Program-made: the position numbers and the translations under genes
Notes under the pieces: model-generated
Told to the model about the DNA's origin: nothing
The model's database searches: none
The model's input: the letters and a program-made list of their open reading frames with translations, nothing else
Shown: positions 22,021 to 30,860 of the stretch, piece after piece
Layout: each line of letters opens with the position of its first letter
Position numbering within the stretch: the stretch's first letter is position 1
Assembly (NCBI GenBank): GCA_023230855.1
Contig: JALNWQ010000015.1
Span: forward strand, 1-64,000
Origin: Solirubrobacteraceae bacterium
GTDB lineage: Bacteria > Actinomycetota > Thermoleophilia > Solirubrobacterales > Solirubrobacteraceae
Direction of reading: 5' to 3'
Length of the DNA stretch: 64,000 nt

Positions 22021-23433
22021 ATGGCCCGGGCCACGACCGTGCACGTGTGCTCCGCCTGTGGGCACGAGACCCCGCGGTGGATGGGGCGCTGCCCCGGGTG
22101 TGGCGAGTGGGGGACCCTGACCGAGGAGCGCGCGCCGGGTCGCGGGTCCGGCGGGCGCCCGCCGCGTGGGGCCTCGAGGGCGACCGCCGGGGGAGCGCCG
22201 CCCGGCCGCCCGACGCCGCTGCGTGACGTCACCGCGCCCGCGGTGCCCCGCCTGCGGACCGGCCTCGGCGAGGTCGACCGGGTCCTGGGCGGCGGCCTCG
22301 TCCCGGGGTCGCTCGTCCTGCTCGGGGGATCGCCGGGGATCGGCAAGTCGACGCTGCTCAACACCGTCCTCGGCCACCTGCAGGGCGCCGGTCACGCGAC
22401 GCTCTACGTGTCGGGCGAGGAGTCGGCGGCGCAGGTGCGGCTCCGGGCCAGCCGGCTCGTTGGGGGCGAGGGCACCGCCGGGGCACCGGGGGCGCTCGAC
22501 GTGCCGATCCTCGCCGAGACGGACCTCGCGACGATCGTCGCGACCGTCGAGGCGGAGCGGCCCGCCGTCTGCGTCATCGACTCGGTGCAGACGATGTCCG
22601 ACCCCGACCTGTCGGGCGCGCCCGGATCGGTCGGCCAGGTCCGCGAGGTCGCGACCCGGCTCATGGACGTCGCCAAGCGCCTCGACGTCGCGATGATCCT
22701 CGTCGGGCACGTGACGAAGGACGGCGCGCTCGCCGGCCCGCGGGTGCTCGAGCACCTCGTCGACTGCGTCCTGCAGTTCGAGGGCGAGCGGGAGCGGACG
22801 TACCGGACGCTCCGGGCCCACAAGAACCGGTTCGGCTCGACCAACGAGGCCGGGGTGTTCGAGATGCACGGCGTCGGGCTCGTCGAGGTCCTCGACCCGT
22901 CGGCGCGGTTCGTCGGCGAGGCCACCCGGGCCGCCGGGTCGGTCGTGCTCTGCGCGATGGAGGGCACGCGGCCGCTGCTCGTCGAGGTGCAGGCGCTCGC
23001 GTCGCCGAGCGAGATCGTGCCGCCCCGACGGGTCTGCAACGGCATCGATCGCAACCGCCTCGCGCTCGTCCTGGCGGTCCTGGGTCGCCACGCCGGGATC
23101 TCGACGGGAACGAGCGACGTCTTCGTCAACGTCGTCGGTGGGGTCCGGGCCGACGAGCCCGGCGCCGACCTCGCGGTGGCGCTCGCGGTCGCGTCGGCGG
23201 TCCGCGGCGTCGTCCCCGGGGGCGAGGGCGCCGCGCTCCCGGTGGCGTGCTTCGGCGAGGTCGGCCTCACCGGCGAGCTGCGGGGCGTCGCCCACGCCGA
23301 CCGACGGCTCGCCGAGGCCCGCAAGTTCGGCCTCGCGACGGTCGTCGAGCCGGGCTCCGCGGCGACGCTCCGGGCCGCGCTGCGGATGGCGCTGCCGTCG
23401 TCCCGTCGCGGGTCGGACGACGCCCGACGCTGA
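22021..23433 (+). CDS. radA: DNA repair protein RadA
   Basis: RadA is a RecA-like ATPase that drives branch migration of recombination intermediates. The 470 residues show the N-terminal C4 zinc finger (CSACGHETPRWMGRCPGCGE), an Arg/Gly/Pro linker, Walker A GGSPGIGKST, VCVIDSVQTM, the RadA-specific KNRFG and a C-terminal Lon-protease-like domain (GVRADEPGADLAVALAVAS). AGGGA is 4 nt before ATG 22021. radA-disA adjacency is conserved in actinobacteria and Bacillus. Confidence 0.96.
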   Translation: MARATTVHVCSACGHETPRWMGRCPGCGEWGTLTEERAPGRGSGGRPPRGASRATAGGAPPGRPTPLRDVTAPAVPRLRTGLGEVDRVLGGGLVPGSLVLLGGSPGIGKSTLLNTVLGHLQGAGHATLYVSGEESAAQVRLRASRLVGGEGTAGAPGALDVPILAETDLATIVATVEAERPAVCVIDSVQTMSDPDLSGAPGSVGQVREVATRLMDVAKRLDVAMILVGHVTKDGALAGPRVLEHLVDCVLQFEGERERTYRTLRAHKNRFGSTNEAGVFEMHGVGLVEVLDPSARFVGEATRAAGSVVLCAMEGTRPLLVEVQALASPSEIVPPRRVCNGIDRNRLALVLAVLGRHAGISTGTSDVFVNVVGGVRADEPGADLAVALAVASAVRGVVPGGEGAALPVACFGEVGLTGELRGVAHADRRLAEARKFGLATVVEPGSAATLRAALRMALPSSRRGSDDARR

Positions 23434-23563
23434 CGTGCCCTCCGCTCCGAAGGGCACCGGATCCGGGCGGTCGCGCGACGACGCCGCCGCCGGCGCGGGA
23501 CGCTAGGATCGCGAGCTTCGGTCCCGACCCTGCCACGATCGGGTGATCTCCGATGCCGATTGC

Positions 23564-23569
23564 TACAAT
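23564..23569 (+). promoter_or_regulatory. disA promoter -10 (TACAAT), leaderless
   Basis: TACAAT ends 7 nt before ATG 23577. The predicted transcript would start at or within one base of this ATG, which excludes the upstream in-frame ATGs at 23553 and 23568 as starts from this promoter. Confidence 0.6.
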
Positions 23570-23576
23570 GTGCCTG

Positions 23577-24689
23577 ATGGCGCAGCGATCCGGTGAAGAG
23601 CTTCCTGAGCTCGACGGTCGTCAAGAGCCCCGCCTCGTCAAGGCACTCGAGATGATCGCGCCGGGAACGGCGCTCCGTGAGGGGATCGACTCGATCCTCA
23701 CCGCGCACACCGGCGGACTGCTCGCGATCGGTGAGCCGGAGGAGATCACCCACCTCTGCTCCGGCGGCATCCGGCTGGACATCGACTACACCGCGGCGAT
23801 GCTGTACCAGCTCGCCAAGATGGACGGGGCGATCACGCTCAACGCCAACGCGACGAAGATCGCGATGGCCAACGTCCAGCTCGTCCCGGACCCGACGATC
23901 CTCACCCAGGAGACGGGCACCCGGCACCGCACCGCCGAGCGGGTGAGCAAGCAGACCGGCGCGCTGGTGATCGCCGTGTCGCAGCGTCGCGAGGTGGTGT
24001 CGGTGTACGTCGACGGCTACCGGTATCAACTCGAGCCGATCCCGGTGGTGCTCGCCAAGGCCAACCAGGCGCTGGCGACGCTCGACAAGTACCGCGTGCG
24101 GCTCGACCAGGTCTCCACGCGACTCACCGCGTTGGAGTTCGAAGGCGGGGCGTCGCTGCACGACGTGCTCACCGTGCTGCAGCGCGCCGAGCTCGTGTCG
24201 CGGATGGCGGTCGAGATCGAGCGGTACATCGTCGAGCTCGGCACCGACGGCCGACTCATCGAGATCCAGCTCGAGGAGACCACCGTCGGCACGTCCGGGG
24301 AGAAGGCCGCGCTGATCCGCGACTACATCACCGACGTCGACGAGGAGTCGGTCGCCGAGGCGCTCGACCGGTTGCCGCGACTGCCGCACTCCGACCTCCT
24401 CGACTTCGGGCGGTTGGCGGAGCTGCTCGGCTACGACCGTAAGCTCAACACGCTGGACTACCCGGTGAGCCCTCGTGGCCATCGGGTGCTGGGACGCATC
24501 CCGCGTCTTCCCAAGCTCGTCGTCCAACAGGTCATCGAACGGTTCGGTGGCCTGGACGAGTTGCTCGTCGGGACCGACGCCGATCTGGAATCGGTGCCCG
24601 GGGTCGGCGAGATCCGGACGAAGGACATCCGCGAGGGCCTTCGTCGCCTGCAGGAGATCAATCTCGTCGACCGGTTCGTGCAGACGTGA
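23577..24689 (+). CDS. disA: Diadenylate cyclase DisA (DNA integrity scanning protein)
   Basis: DisA makes c-di-AMP from two ATP and scans DNA for branched structures. The 370 residues hold the DAC domain with its two catalytic motifs, DGA (KMDGAI) and RHR (GTRHRTAE), then a helical spine and a C-terminal helix-hairpin-helix DNA-binding region (LLVGTDADLESVPGVGEIR). All catalytic residues are intact. The start at 23577 follows from the -10 element. The product c-di-AMP is the ligand of the riboswitch at 52740-52861 in this same window. carD follows after 67 nt. Confidence 0.97.
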   Translation: MAQRSGEELPELDGRQEPRLVKALEMIAPGTALREGIDSILTAHTGGLLAIGEPEEITHLCSGGIRLDIDYTAAMLYQLAKMDGAITLNANATKIAMANVQLVPDPTILTQETGTRHRTAERVSKQTGALVIAVSQRREVVSVYVDGYRYQLEPIPVVLAKANQALATLDKYRVRLDQVSTRLTALEFEGGASLHDVLTVLQRAELVSRMAVEIERYIVELGTDGRLIEIQLEETTVGTSGEKAALIRDYITDVDEESVAEALDRLPRLPHSDLLDFGRLAELLGYDRKLNTLDYPVSPRGHRVLGRIPRLPKLVVQQVIERFGGLDELLVGTDADLESVPGVGEIRTKDIREGLRRLQEINLVDRFVQT

Positions 24690-24756
24690 CGCCCCAGGGC
24701 GTCACCTCCGCCGCAACCCGTCGTCCCGCCGAGCGCGGACCACACGAGGAGAGACC

Positions 24757-25365
24757 ATGACCGAGAACATCGACGACGACCTGTTCGATCCGCCCTCCAC
24801 GGAGTGCGACTTCCAGGTCGGCGACAACGTCGTGTACCCCCACCACGGAGCCGGCGTGGTCCGGGCCCGCGCACCGCGCAAGGTGCTGGGCGAGGAGCGG
24901 GACTACCTCAAGATCCGCATCCTGCACAACGACATGACGGTCCACGTGCCGTGTGACCAGGCGAACGCCGTCGGGCTGCGTCGGGTCATCGACGAGGAGA
25001 CCATGCGCACCGTGCTGGGCGTGCTGGGCGGTCCGTGCACCGAGATGCCCAAGAACTGGAACCGCCGGTTCAAGCACAACCGCGAGAAGATCAAGACGGG
25101 TGACATCCACGAGCTCGCCGAGGTCGTGCGCAACCTCGCGACCCGCGAGGCCGAGAAGGGCCTCTCGACCGGCGAGAAGCAGATGTTCACCCGGGCCAAG
25201 AAGGTGCTGGCGTCGGAGCTGATGTACGCGCTCGACAAGTCCGAGGAGGAGGCCGAGGAGTACCTCGACGACCTGCTGGGCGCCGAGGACGCCGGTGGCG
25301 CGCCCGTCGCGTCGGCCGACGACGTCGAGGACGCCGAGGACGCCGAGCTGGCGCTCCAGGACTAG
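24757..25365 (+). CDS. carD: CarD-family transcriptional regulator
   Basis: CarD binds RNA polymerase beta through an N-terminal Tudor-like domain and stabilises open complexes at housekeeping promoters. In 202 residues the RNAP-interaction domain (FQVGDNVVYPHHGAGVV, residues about 19-35) is followed by VPCDQANAVGLR and a helical DNA-binding domain with the conserved Trp (MPKNWNRRFKHNREKI) and FTRAKKVLASELMYAL. The C-terminal 25 residues are acidic. GAGGAGAG sits just before ATG 24757. It precedes ispD, as in mycobacteria. Confidence 0.96.
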   Translation: MTENIDDDLFDPPSTECDFQVGDNVVYPHHGAGVVRARAPRKVLGEERDYLKIRILHNDMTVHVPCDQANAVGLRRVIDEETMRTVLGVLGGPCTEMPKNWNRRFKHNREKIKTGDIHELAEVVRNLATREAEKGLSTGEKQMFTRAKKVLASELMYALDKSEEEAEEYLDDLLGAEDAGGAPVASADDVEDAEDAELALQD

Positions 25366-25390
25366 GACCCACCGGCCCGCCGCACCATCG

Positions 25391-26170
25391 ATGGCCGTCG
25401 CCGTCGTCGTCGCGGGGGGCCGGGGCGAGCGCCTGGGGCACCAGCGCCCCAAGGCCCTCGTCCCCGTGGCGGGGCGCCCGCTCGTCGCCTGGGCGCTCGG
25501 CACGCTCATCGGCGCGTCGGCGCTGCGACGGATCGTCGTCGTCCTGCCCGCCGGCGAGCGCCTGCCGGACGACCCGGTCGCGTGGGGTCTGCCACCGACC
25601 GCGTGGGATGCGGGCCCGTCCGCGCCGGCGTCCCCCGCCCGCGTCGTCGCCGTCGCCGGCGGCCGTGAGCGATCGCACTCCGTGCGCGCCGGCCTTGACG
25701 CCGCCGGCGACGGGCCCGCGGACGAGCCGGTGCTCGTCCACGACGGCGCGCGCCCCCTGCTGACGCCGGACCTCGTCGACGACTGCCTGCGGGCGGTCCT
25801 GGAGGGCGCCGACGCCGCGATCGCCGCCGCCCCGATCACCGACACCGTCAAGGTCGCCGACCCGGCCCGGGACGGCACGGCGCCCCGGGTCGTGCGCACC
25901 CTCGACCGCTCCCGCCTGTGGGCCGTCCAGACGCCGCAGGCGTTCCGGCGCGCGGCGCTGCGCACGGCGCTCGACCGGCCGGACGCGGAGATCGCCGCCG
26001 CGACCGACGACGCGTCGCTCGTCGAGGCGGACGGTGGGGACGTCCGCGTCGTCGTCGCCCCTCGGTCCAACCTCAAGGTCACCGTGCCCGAGGACCTGCA
26101 CCTCGCCGAGCTCCTGCTCGGGGCGCGGGCCACCGCGACGGGCGCTGCGCGACAATCGGGCTCGTGCTGA
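25391..26170 (+). CDS. ispD: 2-C-methyl-D-erythritol 4-phosphate cytidylyltransferase
   Basis: IspD adds CMP to MEP, step 3 of the non-mevalonate isoprenoid pathway. The 259 residues contain the CTP loop VAGGRGERLGHQRPKAL (usual G-x-G-x-R-x-G-x-x-x-P-K), the substrate motif HDGARPL, QTPQAFRR and SNLKVTVPEDL. The middle has a Pro/Ala-rich insertion near residues 60-85. The start is ATG 25391, 25 nt after carD; the stop overlaps the next gene by 7 nt. Confidence 0.95.
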   Translation: MAVAVVVAGGRGERLGHQRPKALVPVAGRPLVAWALGTLIGASALRRIVVVLPAGERLPDDPVAWGLPPTAWDAGPSAPASPARVVAVAGGRERSHSVRAGLDAAGDGPADEPVLVHDGARPLLTPDLVDDCLRAVLEGADAAIAAAPITDTVKVADPARDGTAPRVVRTLDRSRLWAVQTPQAFRRAALRTALDRPDAEIAAATDDASLVEADGGDVRVVVAPRSNLKVTVPEDLHLAELLLGARATATGAARQSGSC

Positions 26171-27087
26171 CCGACTACCACGTGCACCTGCGCCCCGACG
26201 AGCGCCCCTCGGAGCCGGAGCGGTACTTCACGACCGACAACGCGTCGCGGTACCGCGAGGCCGCCGGCGAGCGGGGCATCACCGAGCTCGGCGTCGCCGA
26301 GCACATCCACCGGTTCGAGCAGGCGCTCGAGATCTGGCAGCACCCGTTCTGGCGCTTCTCCGCCACCGACGACGTCGACGCGTACTGCGCGTTCGTCCGC
26401 GAGGAGACCGACCTGCGGCTGGGGATCGAGGCGGACTTCATCCCGGGGCGCGAGGACCACCTGGCGCGGTTCATCGACGCCCGCGACTGGGACTACGTCG
26501 TCGGGTCGGTGCACTTCCTCGCCGACCGCGGCGTCGACGCCGAGTACTCCGAGACCGGCGACAACTGGGACGTGTGGAAGGGCGCCGGGAGCGCCGACGA
26601 GGTCTGGAAGCGGTACTTCGAGACGCTCGCCGAGGCCGCCCGCTGCGGGCTCTACGACATCCTGGCCCACCCCGACCTCGTCAAGGTCTGGGGCCACGCC
26701 CGCCCGGTGCCCGAGCGCGACCCGCGGTTCCACTACGAGCCGGCGATCGAGGCGATCGCCGACACCGGGATCGTCGTCGAGGTCTCCACCGCCGGCCTCC
26801 GCAAGCCCGTCGGCGAGGTGTACCCGGCGAAGGCGTTCCTCGAGATGGTCGCCGACGCCGGCAACCCGGTCGCGTTGTCGAGCGACGCCCACCGGCCGGA
26901 GCACCTGGGCTACGGGTACGCCGAGGCGCTCGACCTGCTGCGCGAGGTCGGCATCACCGAGCTGACGACGTTCGACCGGCGCGAGCGCCGCAGCGTGCCG
27001 ATCGAGGACGCCGACCGGGCGGCCGCCCACGTCCACGGCGACGCCGCGCCGCCGACGATCGACCCCTCGACGGGCCGGCCCGGCTGA
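26164..27087 (+). CDS. PHP-domain phosphatase (histidinol-phosphatase-like)
   Basis: The 307 residues are a PHP metallohydrolase with all metal-site motifs in order: DYHVHL at the N-terminus, EHIHRF, an acidic GIEADFIPG, GSVHFL, AHPDLVKVWG and SSDAHRP. The HisK-type GSVHFL and DILAHPDLVK suggest histidinol-phosphate phosphatase, but PHP proteins also act on other phosphates. GTG 26164 overlaps ispD by 7 nt and the stop overlaps ispF by 1 nt, so it is coupled into the ispD-ispF operon. GACAAT at 26151-26156 ends 7 nt before the GTG and may give a second, leaderless start. Confidence 0.85.
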   Translation: MLTDYHVHLRPDERPSEPERYFTTDNASRYREAAGERGITELGVAEHIHRFEQALEIWQHPFWRFSATDDVDAYCAFVREETDLRLGIEADFIPGREDHLARFIDARDWDYVVGSVHFLADRGVDAEYSETGDNWDVWKGAGSADEVWKRYFETLAEAARCGLYDILAHPDLVKVWGHARPVPERDPRFHYEPAIEAIADTGIVVEVSTAGLRKPVGEVYPAKAFLEMVADAGNPVALSSDAHRPEHLGYGYAEALDLLREVGITELTTFDRRERRSVPIEDADRAAAHVHGDAAPPTIDPSTGRPG

Positions 27088-27581
27088 TGACGCCGACGGT
27101 GCGCACCGGGCTGGGGTGGGACAGTCACCGGCTCGTCGTCGATCCCGGGCGACCGTTCGTCCTCGGTGGCGTGACGATCGACGGCGACCTGGCGCTCGAC
27201 GGGCACAGCGACGCCGACGTCCTGACCCACGCCGTGATCGACGCGCTGCTCGGCGCGGTGGCGCTCGGCGACATCGGCGACCACTTCCCCGACACCGACG
27301 AGCGGTGGCGGGGCGCGGACTCGATGGCGCTCCTCGCCCACGTCGTCGGCCTCGTGGCCGACGCGGGGTGGACGGTCGGCAACGTCGACGCCACGGTCGT
27401 CCTGGAGCGCCCGAAGCTCGGGCCCCACAAGCGCGAGATGGCGGACCGCCTGGCGGCCACGCTCGGCGTCGACCGCGACGCCGTCAACGTCAAGGCGACG
27501 ACCGCCGAGCGGCTCGACGCGGTCGGGCGTGGCGAGGGCGCGGTCGCCCACGCCGTGGCGACCGTGGTGCGGGCCGCCTGA
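27087..27581 (+). CDS. ispF: 2-C-methyl-D-erythritol 2,4-cyclodiphosphate synthase
   Basis: IspF closes CDP-ME-2-phosphate to MEcPP, step 5 of the MEP pathway. The 164 residues show the zinc ligands DSHRL and GHSDADVLTHAVIDALLG, then the CDP-binding KATTAERLDAVGRGEG near the end. The ATG overlaps the preceding stop (TGATGA). IspE, the intermediate kinase, is not in the window. Confidence 0.96.
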   Translation: MTPTVRTGLGWDSHRLVVDPGRPFVLGGVTIDGDLALDGHSDADVLTHAVIDALLGAVALGDIGDHFPDTDERWRGADSMALLAHVVGLVADAGWTVGNVDATVVLERPKLGPHKREMADRLAATLGVDRDAVNVKATTAERLDAVGRGEGAVAHAVATVVRAA

Positions 27582-27605
27582 CCGGCGGGCTACGATGTCG
27601 CGCCG

Positions 27606-29147
27606 ATGGGCGCCGCGCGACGCATGCTCCGGACGCCCATGGCGGTCGTCTCCGGGGCGATCCTGGCCCTCGGGTTGCTCTCGCTGCTCGCGCCGTCGAC
27701 CGCCACCTACGACCCGTGGGCGTGGATCGTCTGGGGCCGCGAGATCACCGAGGGCGACCTGTCGACGGTCGACGGGCCGTCCTGGAAGCCGCTCCCCGTC
27801 GTCGTGACGACGCTCGCGGCGCCGCTCGGCGAGGACGCCGCGCCGTACGTCTGGATCCTCGTGGCCCGGATCGGGGCGCTCGCGGCGGTGGCGTTGGCGT
27901 TCGTCCTCGTCCGTCGGATCGGCGGCGCGGCCGCGGGCCTCGTCGCCGCGCTGGCGATCGGCCTGGCCCCGTGGTGGATCTTCAACGGCTGGCTCGCCAA
28001 CAGCGAGGGGCTGCTCGTCGCCGCGGTGCTCGGCGCGGTGCTCATGCTCGCGGAGGGTCGCCGGCGCTGGGCGTTGCTCTGGACGCTCGCCGCCGGCCTG
28101 CTGCGACCGGAGGCGTGGCCGTTCCTCCTGGCGCTCGCGGCCTGGATGGCCTGGCGGGGCGACCGACGCGACCGGGTGGCCGTCGCCGCCGCCATCGTCG
28201 TCATGCCGCTCGCGTGGCTCGTCCCGGAGCGGTGGGGATCGGGCGACTGGCTCCGGGCGGCCACCCGGGCCCAGAACCCCGACCCGGGCGCGGCGTCGCT
28301 CACCGACTTCCCGGCGTGGACGGTGACGAAGGACTTCGTCGGCATGCTGCCCACCGCGCTGTGGGTCGCGGCCGCGGTGGCGCTCCTCGCGGGGCTGGTG
28401 GCCCGGTCGACGGGCCGCGACGCCCGACGGCGGGCGGCCGACGTCACCGATCCGGCCACGGGCGGCCCGGACCGCGGCGCTCCCGCCGCCGACGACGCGA
28501 CGCCGACCCGCGACGCCGACGTCGGCCCGGGGCTCTGGGCGGCGGCCGGCGGATGGTCGCCGCGGACGCGGTGGCGGACCGTCGTGGGGACGGCGGTCCT
28601 CGGGCTGGCCTGGCTCGTCATCGTCGTCGCGATGACGGAGGGGGGGTTCTCGGGCAACGAGCGCTACCTCGTCCCGCCGGCGGCGCTCGGCGTCGTCGTG
28701 GCGTGCGCGGTGGCCGGCGACCTCCTGGGCCGCGTCCCGGTGGGGGCCCGGTGGGTGGGGCTGGCGGCGATGCTCGCCGGCGTGACGGTCGCGGCCGTCG
28801 ACGACGTGCCCGACCAGCGCGACAAGGTCGTCTACGAGGCCCGGATGGTGGCGGACCTGCCGAACGCCATCGACGCCGCCGGTGGGGCCGACTGGATCCG
28901 CTCGTGCGGTCCGGTGTACACCCACAAGCTCATGGTGCCCCAGGTGGCGTGGCGCCTGGGCGTGCACACGACGACGATCGACTACCTTCCGCGGGGCCCC
29001 TACGCCGTGCTGTTGCGGACGCGGATCACGAAGGACCGCCAGGTCCACCCGGTCGCCCGCGACATCCCCGGGATCCGGACCGTCGCCCGCACCGGCCGCT
29101 GGATCGTCGAGGCGGCCTGCCGACCGCGGGGGGACGACGCGCGATGA
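27606..29147 (+). CDS. Polytopic membrane protein, GT-C glycosyltransferase-like
   Basis: The 513 residues contain an N-terminal TM helix (about 12-30), a loop with YDPWAWIVWG (an acidic motif after TM1, as in GT-C enzymes), then about eight more hydrophobic segments to residue 410 with an Asp/Ala-rich cytoplasmic loop at about 275-310. The C-terminal 100 residues are soluble. GT-C proteins transfer sugars from polyprenyl-phosphate donors outside the membrane; the donor and acceptor here are unknown. TACGAT (27591-27596) ends 9 nt before ATG 27606. The stop overlaps the next gene by 4 nt. Confidence 0.75.
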   Translation: MGAARRMLRTPMAVVSGAILALGLLSLLAPSTATYDPWAWIVWGREITEGDLSTVDGPSWKPLPVVVTTLAAPLGEDAAPYVWILVARIGALAAVALAFVLVRRIGGAAAGLVAALAIGLAPWWIFNGWLANSEGLLVAAVLGAVLMLAEGRRRWALLWTLAAGLLRPEAWPFLLALAAWMAWRGDRRDRVAVAAAIVVMPLAWLVPERWGSGDWLRAATRAQNPDPGAASLTDFPAWTVTKDFVGMLPTALWVAAAVALLAGLVARSTGRDARRRAADVTDPATGGPDRGAPAADDATPTRDADVGPGLWAAAGGWSPRTRWRTVVGTAVLGLAWLVIVVAMTEGGFSGNERYLVPPAALGVVVACAVAGDLLGRVPVGARWVGLAAMLAGVTVAAVDDVPDQRDKVVYEARMVADLPNAIDAAGGADWIRSCGPVYTHKLMVPQVAWRLGVHTTTIDYLPRGPYAVLLRTRITKDRQVHPVARDIPGIRTVARTGRWIVEAACRPRGDDAR

Positions 29148-30793
29148 CCGCCCCGACGACGACGCCCTCCGGCGCGGAGCGCCTGCTCCGGACCCTCGAC
29201 GATCGCGGTCGGCGCGTCGTCGACTGGATCGTCGGGCCCGGGGCGCCGCTGGCGGTCGTCCTCCTCACCGTCTGGTCGGCCTACCTGCGGACCCGCAACC
29301 TCGACGCACCGCTCTGGATCGACGAGGGGATCAGCATCGGGGTCGCGTCGTACCCGTTCGGCGAGATCCCGGACGCGCTGCGGCTGGACGGCAACCCGCC
29401 GACGTACTACTGGATCCTCCACGGTTGGATCTCGCTCCTGGGGAGCACCGAGGCCGCGGTCCACGCCCTGTCGGCGGCGTTCGCGGTGGCGATCGTCCCC
29501 GTGACGTGGCTCCTCGCCCGCGGGCCGCTCGGCCGGCGGTCGGCGCTCGCCGCGACCGCGATGGCGGCGGTGCTGCCCTACCTCACGTACTTCGGGCAGG
29601 AGACCCGGATGTACTCGATGGTCGCCCTGTTGTCGGTGCTCGTCGCCGGCCTGCATCTCCACGTGTTCTCCGACGGCGCCCGGCTGCGGTCGCGGATCGG
29701 CCTGGCCGCCGTCCTCATCGTCGCGCTGTACACGCACAGCTGGTCGGTGTTCCTCGTCGGCGGCAGCGTCGTCGCGGTCGGCGTGCGGGCGCTGCTGCAG
29801 CCCGGTCGCGCCGCCCGGTGGGCGGTGATCCGGGTCGGGTTCCTCATCCACGCGACGGCCGCCGTCGCGTGGGCCCCGTGGATCCCGACGCTGGTGCGGC
29901 AGTCCGAGGAGACCGGCGCGCCCTGGTCGCTCACCCCGACCTTCCGGATGCTCGTCGAGAGCATCGGGTCGCTCGCGGTGCGACCGGCGCAGGCGACGAT
30001 CCTCCTGACGGCGATGGTCTTCGGATTCGGCGCGCTGGCCGCCGCGGCCCGGGGCCGGTTCCGGGGTCGCGGGGTGCCGGAGCCCGAGCTCGCCCGCTCG
30101 ATCTTCCGTCACGGGACGGTGCTCGCGGCGATGTTCGTCGCCATCGCCCTCTTCGCGTTCGCCTCGTCGCTCATGAACCCGGCGTGGGCCAACCGCTACA
30201 TGGGGGTGCTCGTCGGGCCGCTCGTGCTGCTGTCGGCGACCGTGCTCACCCGGTCCGGGCGCGTGACGCTCGGCATCCTGCTCATCCTCCTCGTCATGTG
30301 GGGCGTCGACACCCAGGGCGACCGCCTGCACGCCAAGGGCTCGCCGGCGCCGGTCGCCGACGCGGCGGCGTCGAGCCTCCGCCCCGGCGACCTCGTCGTG
30401 AGCATCCACCCGGAGCAGCTGACGGTCGTGCACTACTACCTGCGCGATCGCGGGGCCCCGGAGGGGGTGCGCTACGCCACCGCGCTCGGTCGCCAGGAGG
30501 ACGTGCGGCTGTTCGACTGGCGGCACGCGATGGACCGCCTGACCGCGGCCGAGCCGTGGCGCGTCGCCCGGACCCTCGTCGACGCCCAGCCGGAGGGCTC
30601 TCGCGTCCTGCTCGTCCTTCCCGTAACCTCCAGTGGCAACTGGCAGGGTCCCTGGACCCGGCTGGTGGCCGAACGCAGTCGGGCCTGGAAGGCGCTGCTG
30701 CAGACCGATCCGCGCCTCAGAATGGTCGGGCGTCGACCGGTCCAGGGCCCCGGAAGAGGCGTGTACGGCATCCTCTTCGACGTTGGACCGTGA
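29144..30793 (+). CDS. GT39-like membrane glycosyltransferase
   Basis: The 549 residues have about ten TM helices. The first extracytoplasmic loop holds LWIDEGISIGVASYPF followed by GNPPTYYWILHGW, the pattern of PMT/ArnT-like (GT39/GT83) transferases with an acidic catalytic residue after TM1. YFGQETRMYSMVALLSV is another family stretch. The soluble C-terminus (from about 400) is a mixed domain. It overlaps the upstream membrane gene (ATGA), so the two likely act on the same glycan. Both lie between ispF and cysS, which are neighbours in mycobacteria. Confidence 0.82.
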   Translation: MTAPTTTPSGAERLLRTLDDRGRRVVDWIVGPGAPLAVVLLTVWSAYLRTRNLDAPLWIDEGISIGVASYPFGEIPDALRLDGNPPTYYWILHGWISLLGSTEAAVHALSAAFAVAIVPVTWLLARGPLGRRSALAATAMAAVLPYLTYFGQETRMYSMVALLSVLVAGLHLHVFSDGARLRSRIGLAAVLIVALYTHSWSVFLVGGSVVAVGVRALLQPGRAARWAVIRVGFLIHATAAVAWAPWIPTLVRQSEETGAPWSLTPTFRMLVESIGSLAVRPAQATILLTAMVFGFGALAAAARGRFRGRGVPEPELARSIFRHGTVLAAMFVAIALFAFASSLMNPAWANRYMGVLVGPLVLLSATVLTRSGRVTLGILLILLVMWGVDTQGDRLHAKGSPAPVADAAASSLRPGDLVVSIHPEQLTVVHYYLRDRGAPEGVRYATALGRQEDVRLFDWRHAMDRLTAAEPWRVARTLVDAQPEGSRVLLVLPVTSSGNWQGPWTRLVAERSRAWKALLQTDPRLRMVGRRPVQGPGRGVYGILFDVGP

Positions 30794-30860
30794 CCATTCG
30801 CTCCGCGGGGTGTAGTCCCGAGGAGCCCCCCGCAGGACGCACACCACCGCTGGAGCCCCG

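Noticed and set aside
23553..23576. Earlier disA start codons (ATG 23553 and 23568)
   Set aside because: The TACAAT -10 element overlaps these codons, so the transcript from it begins at about 23577.
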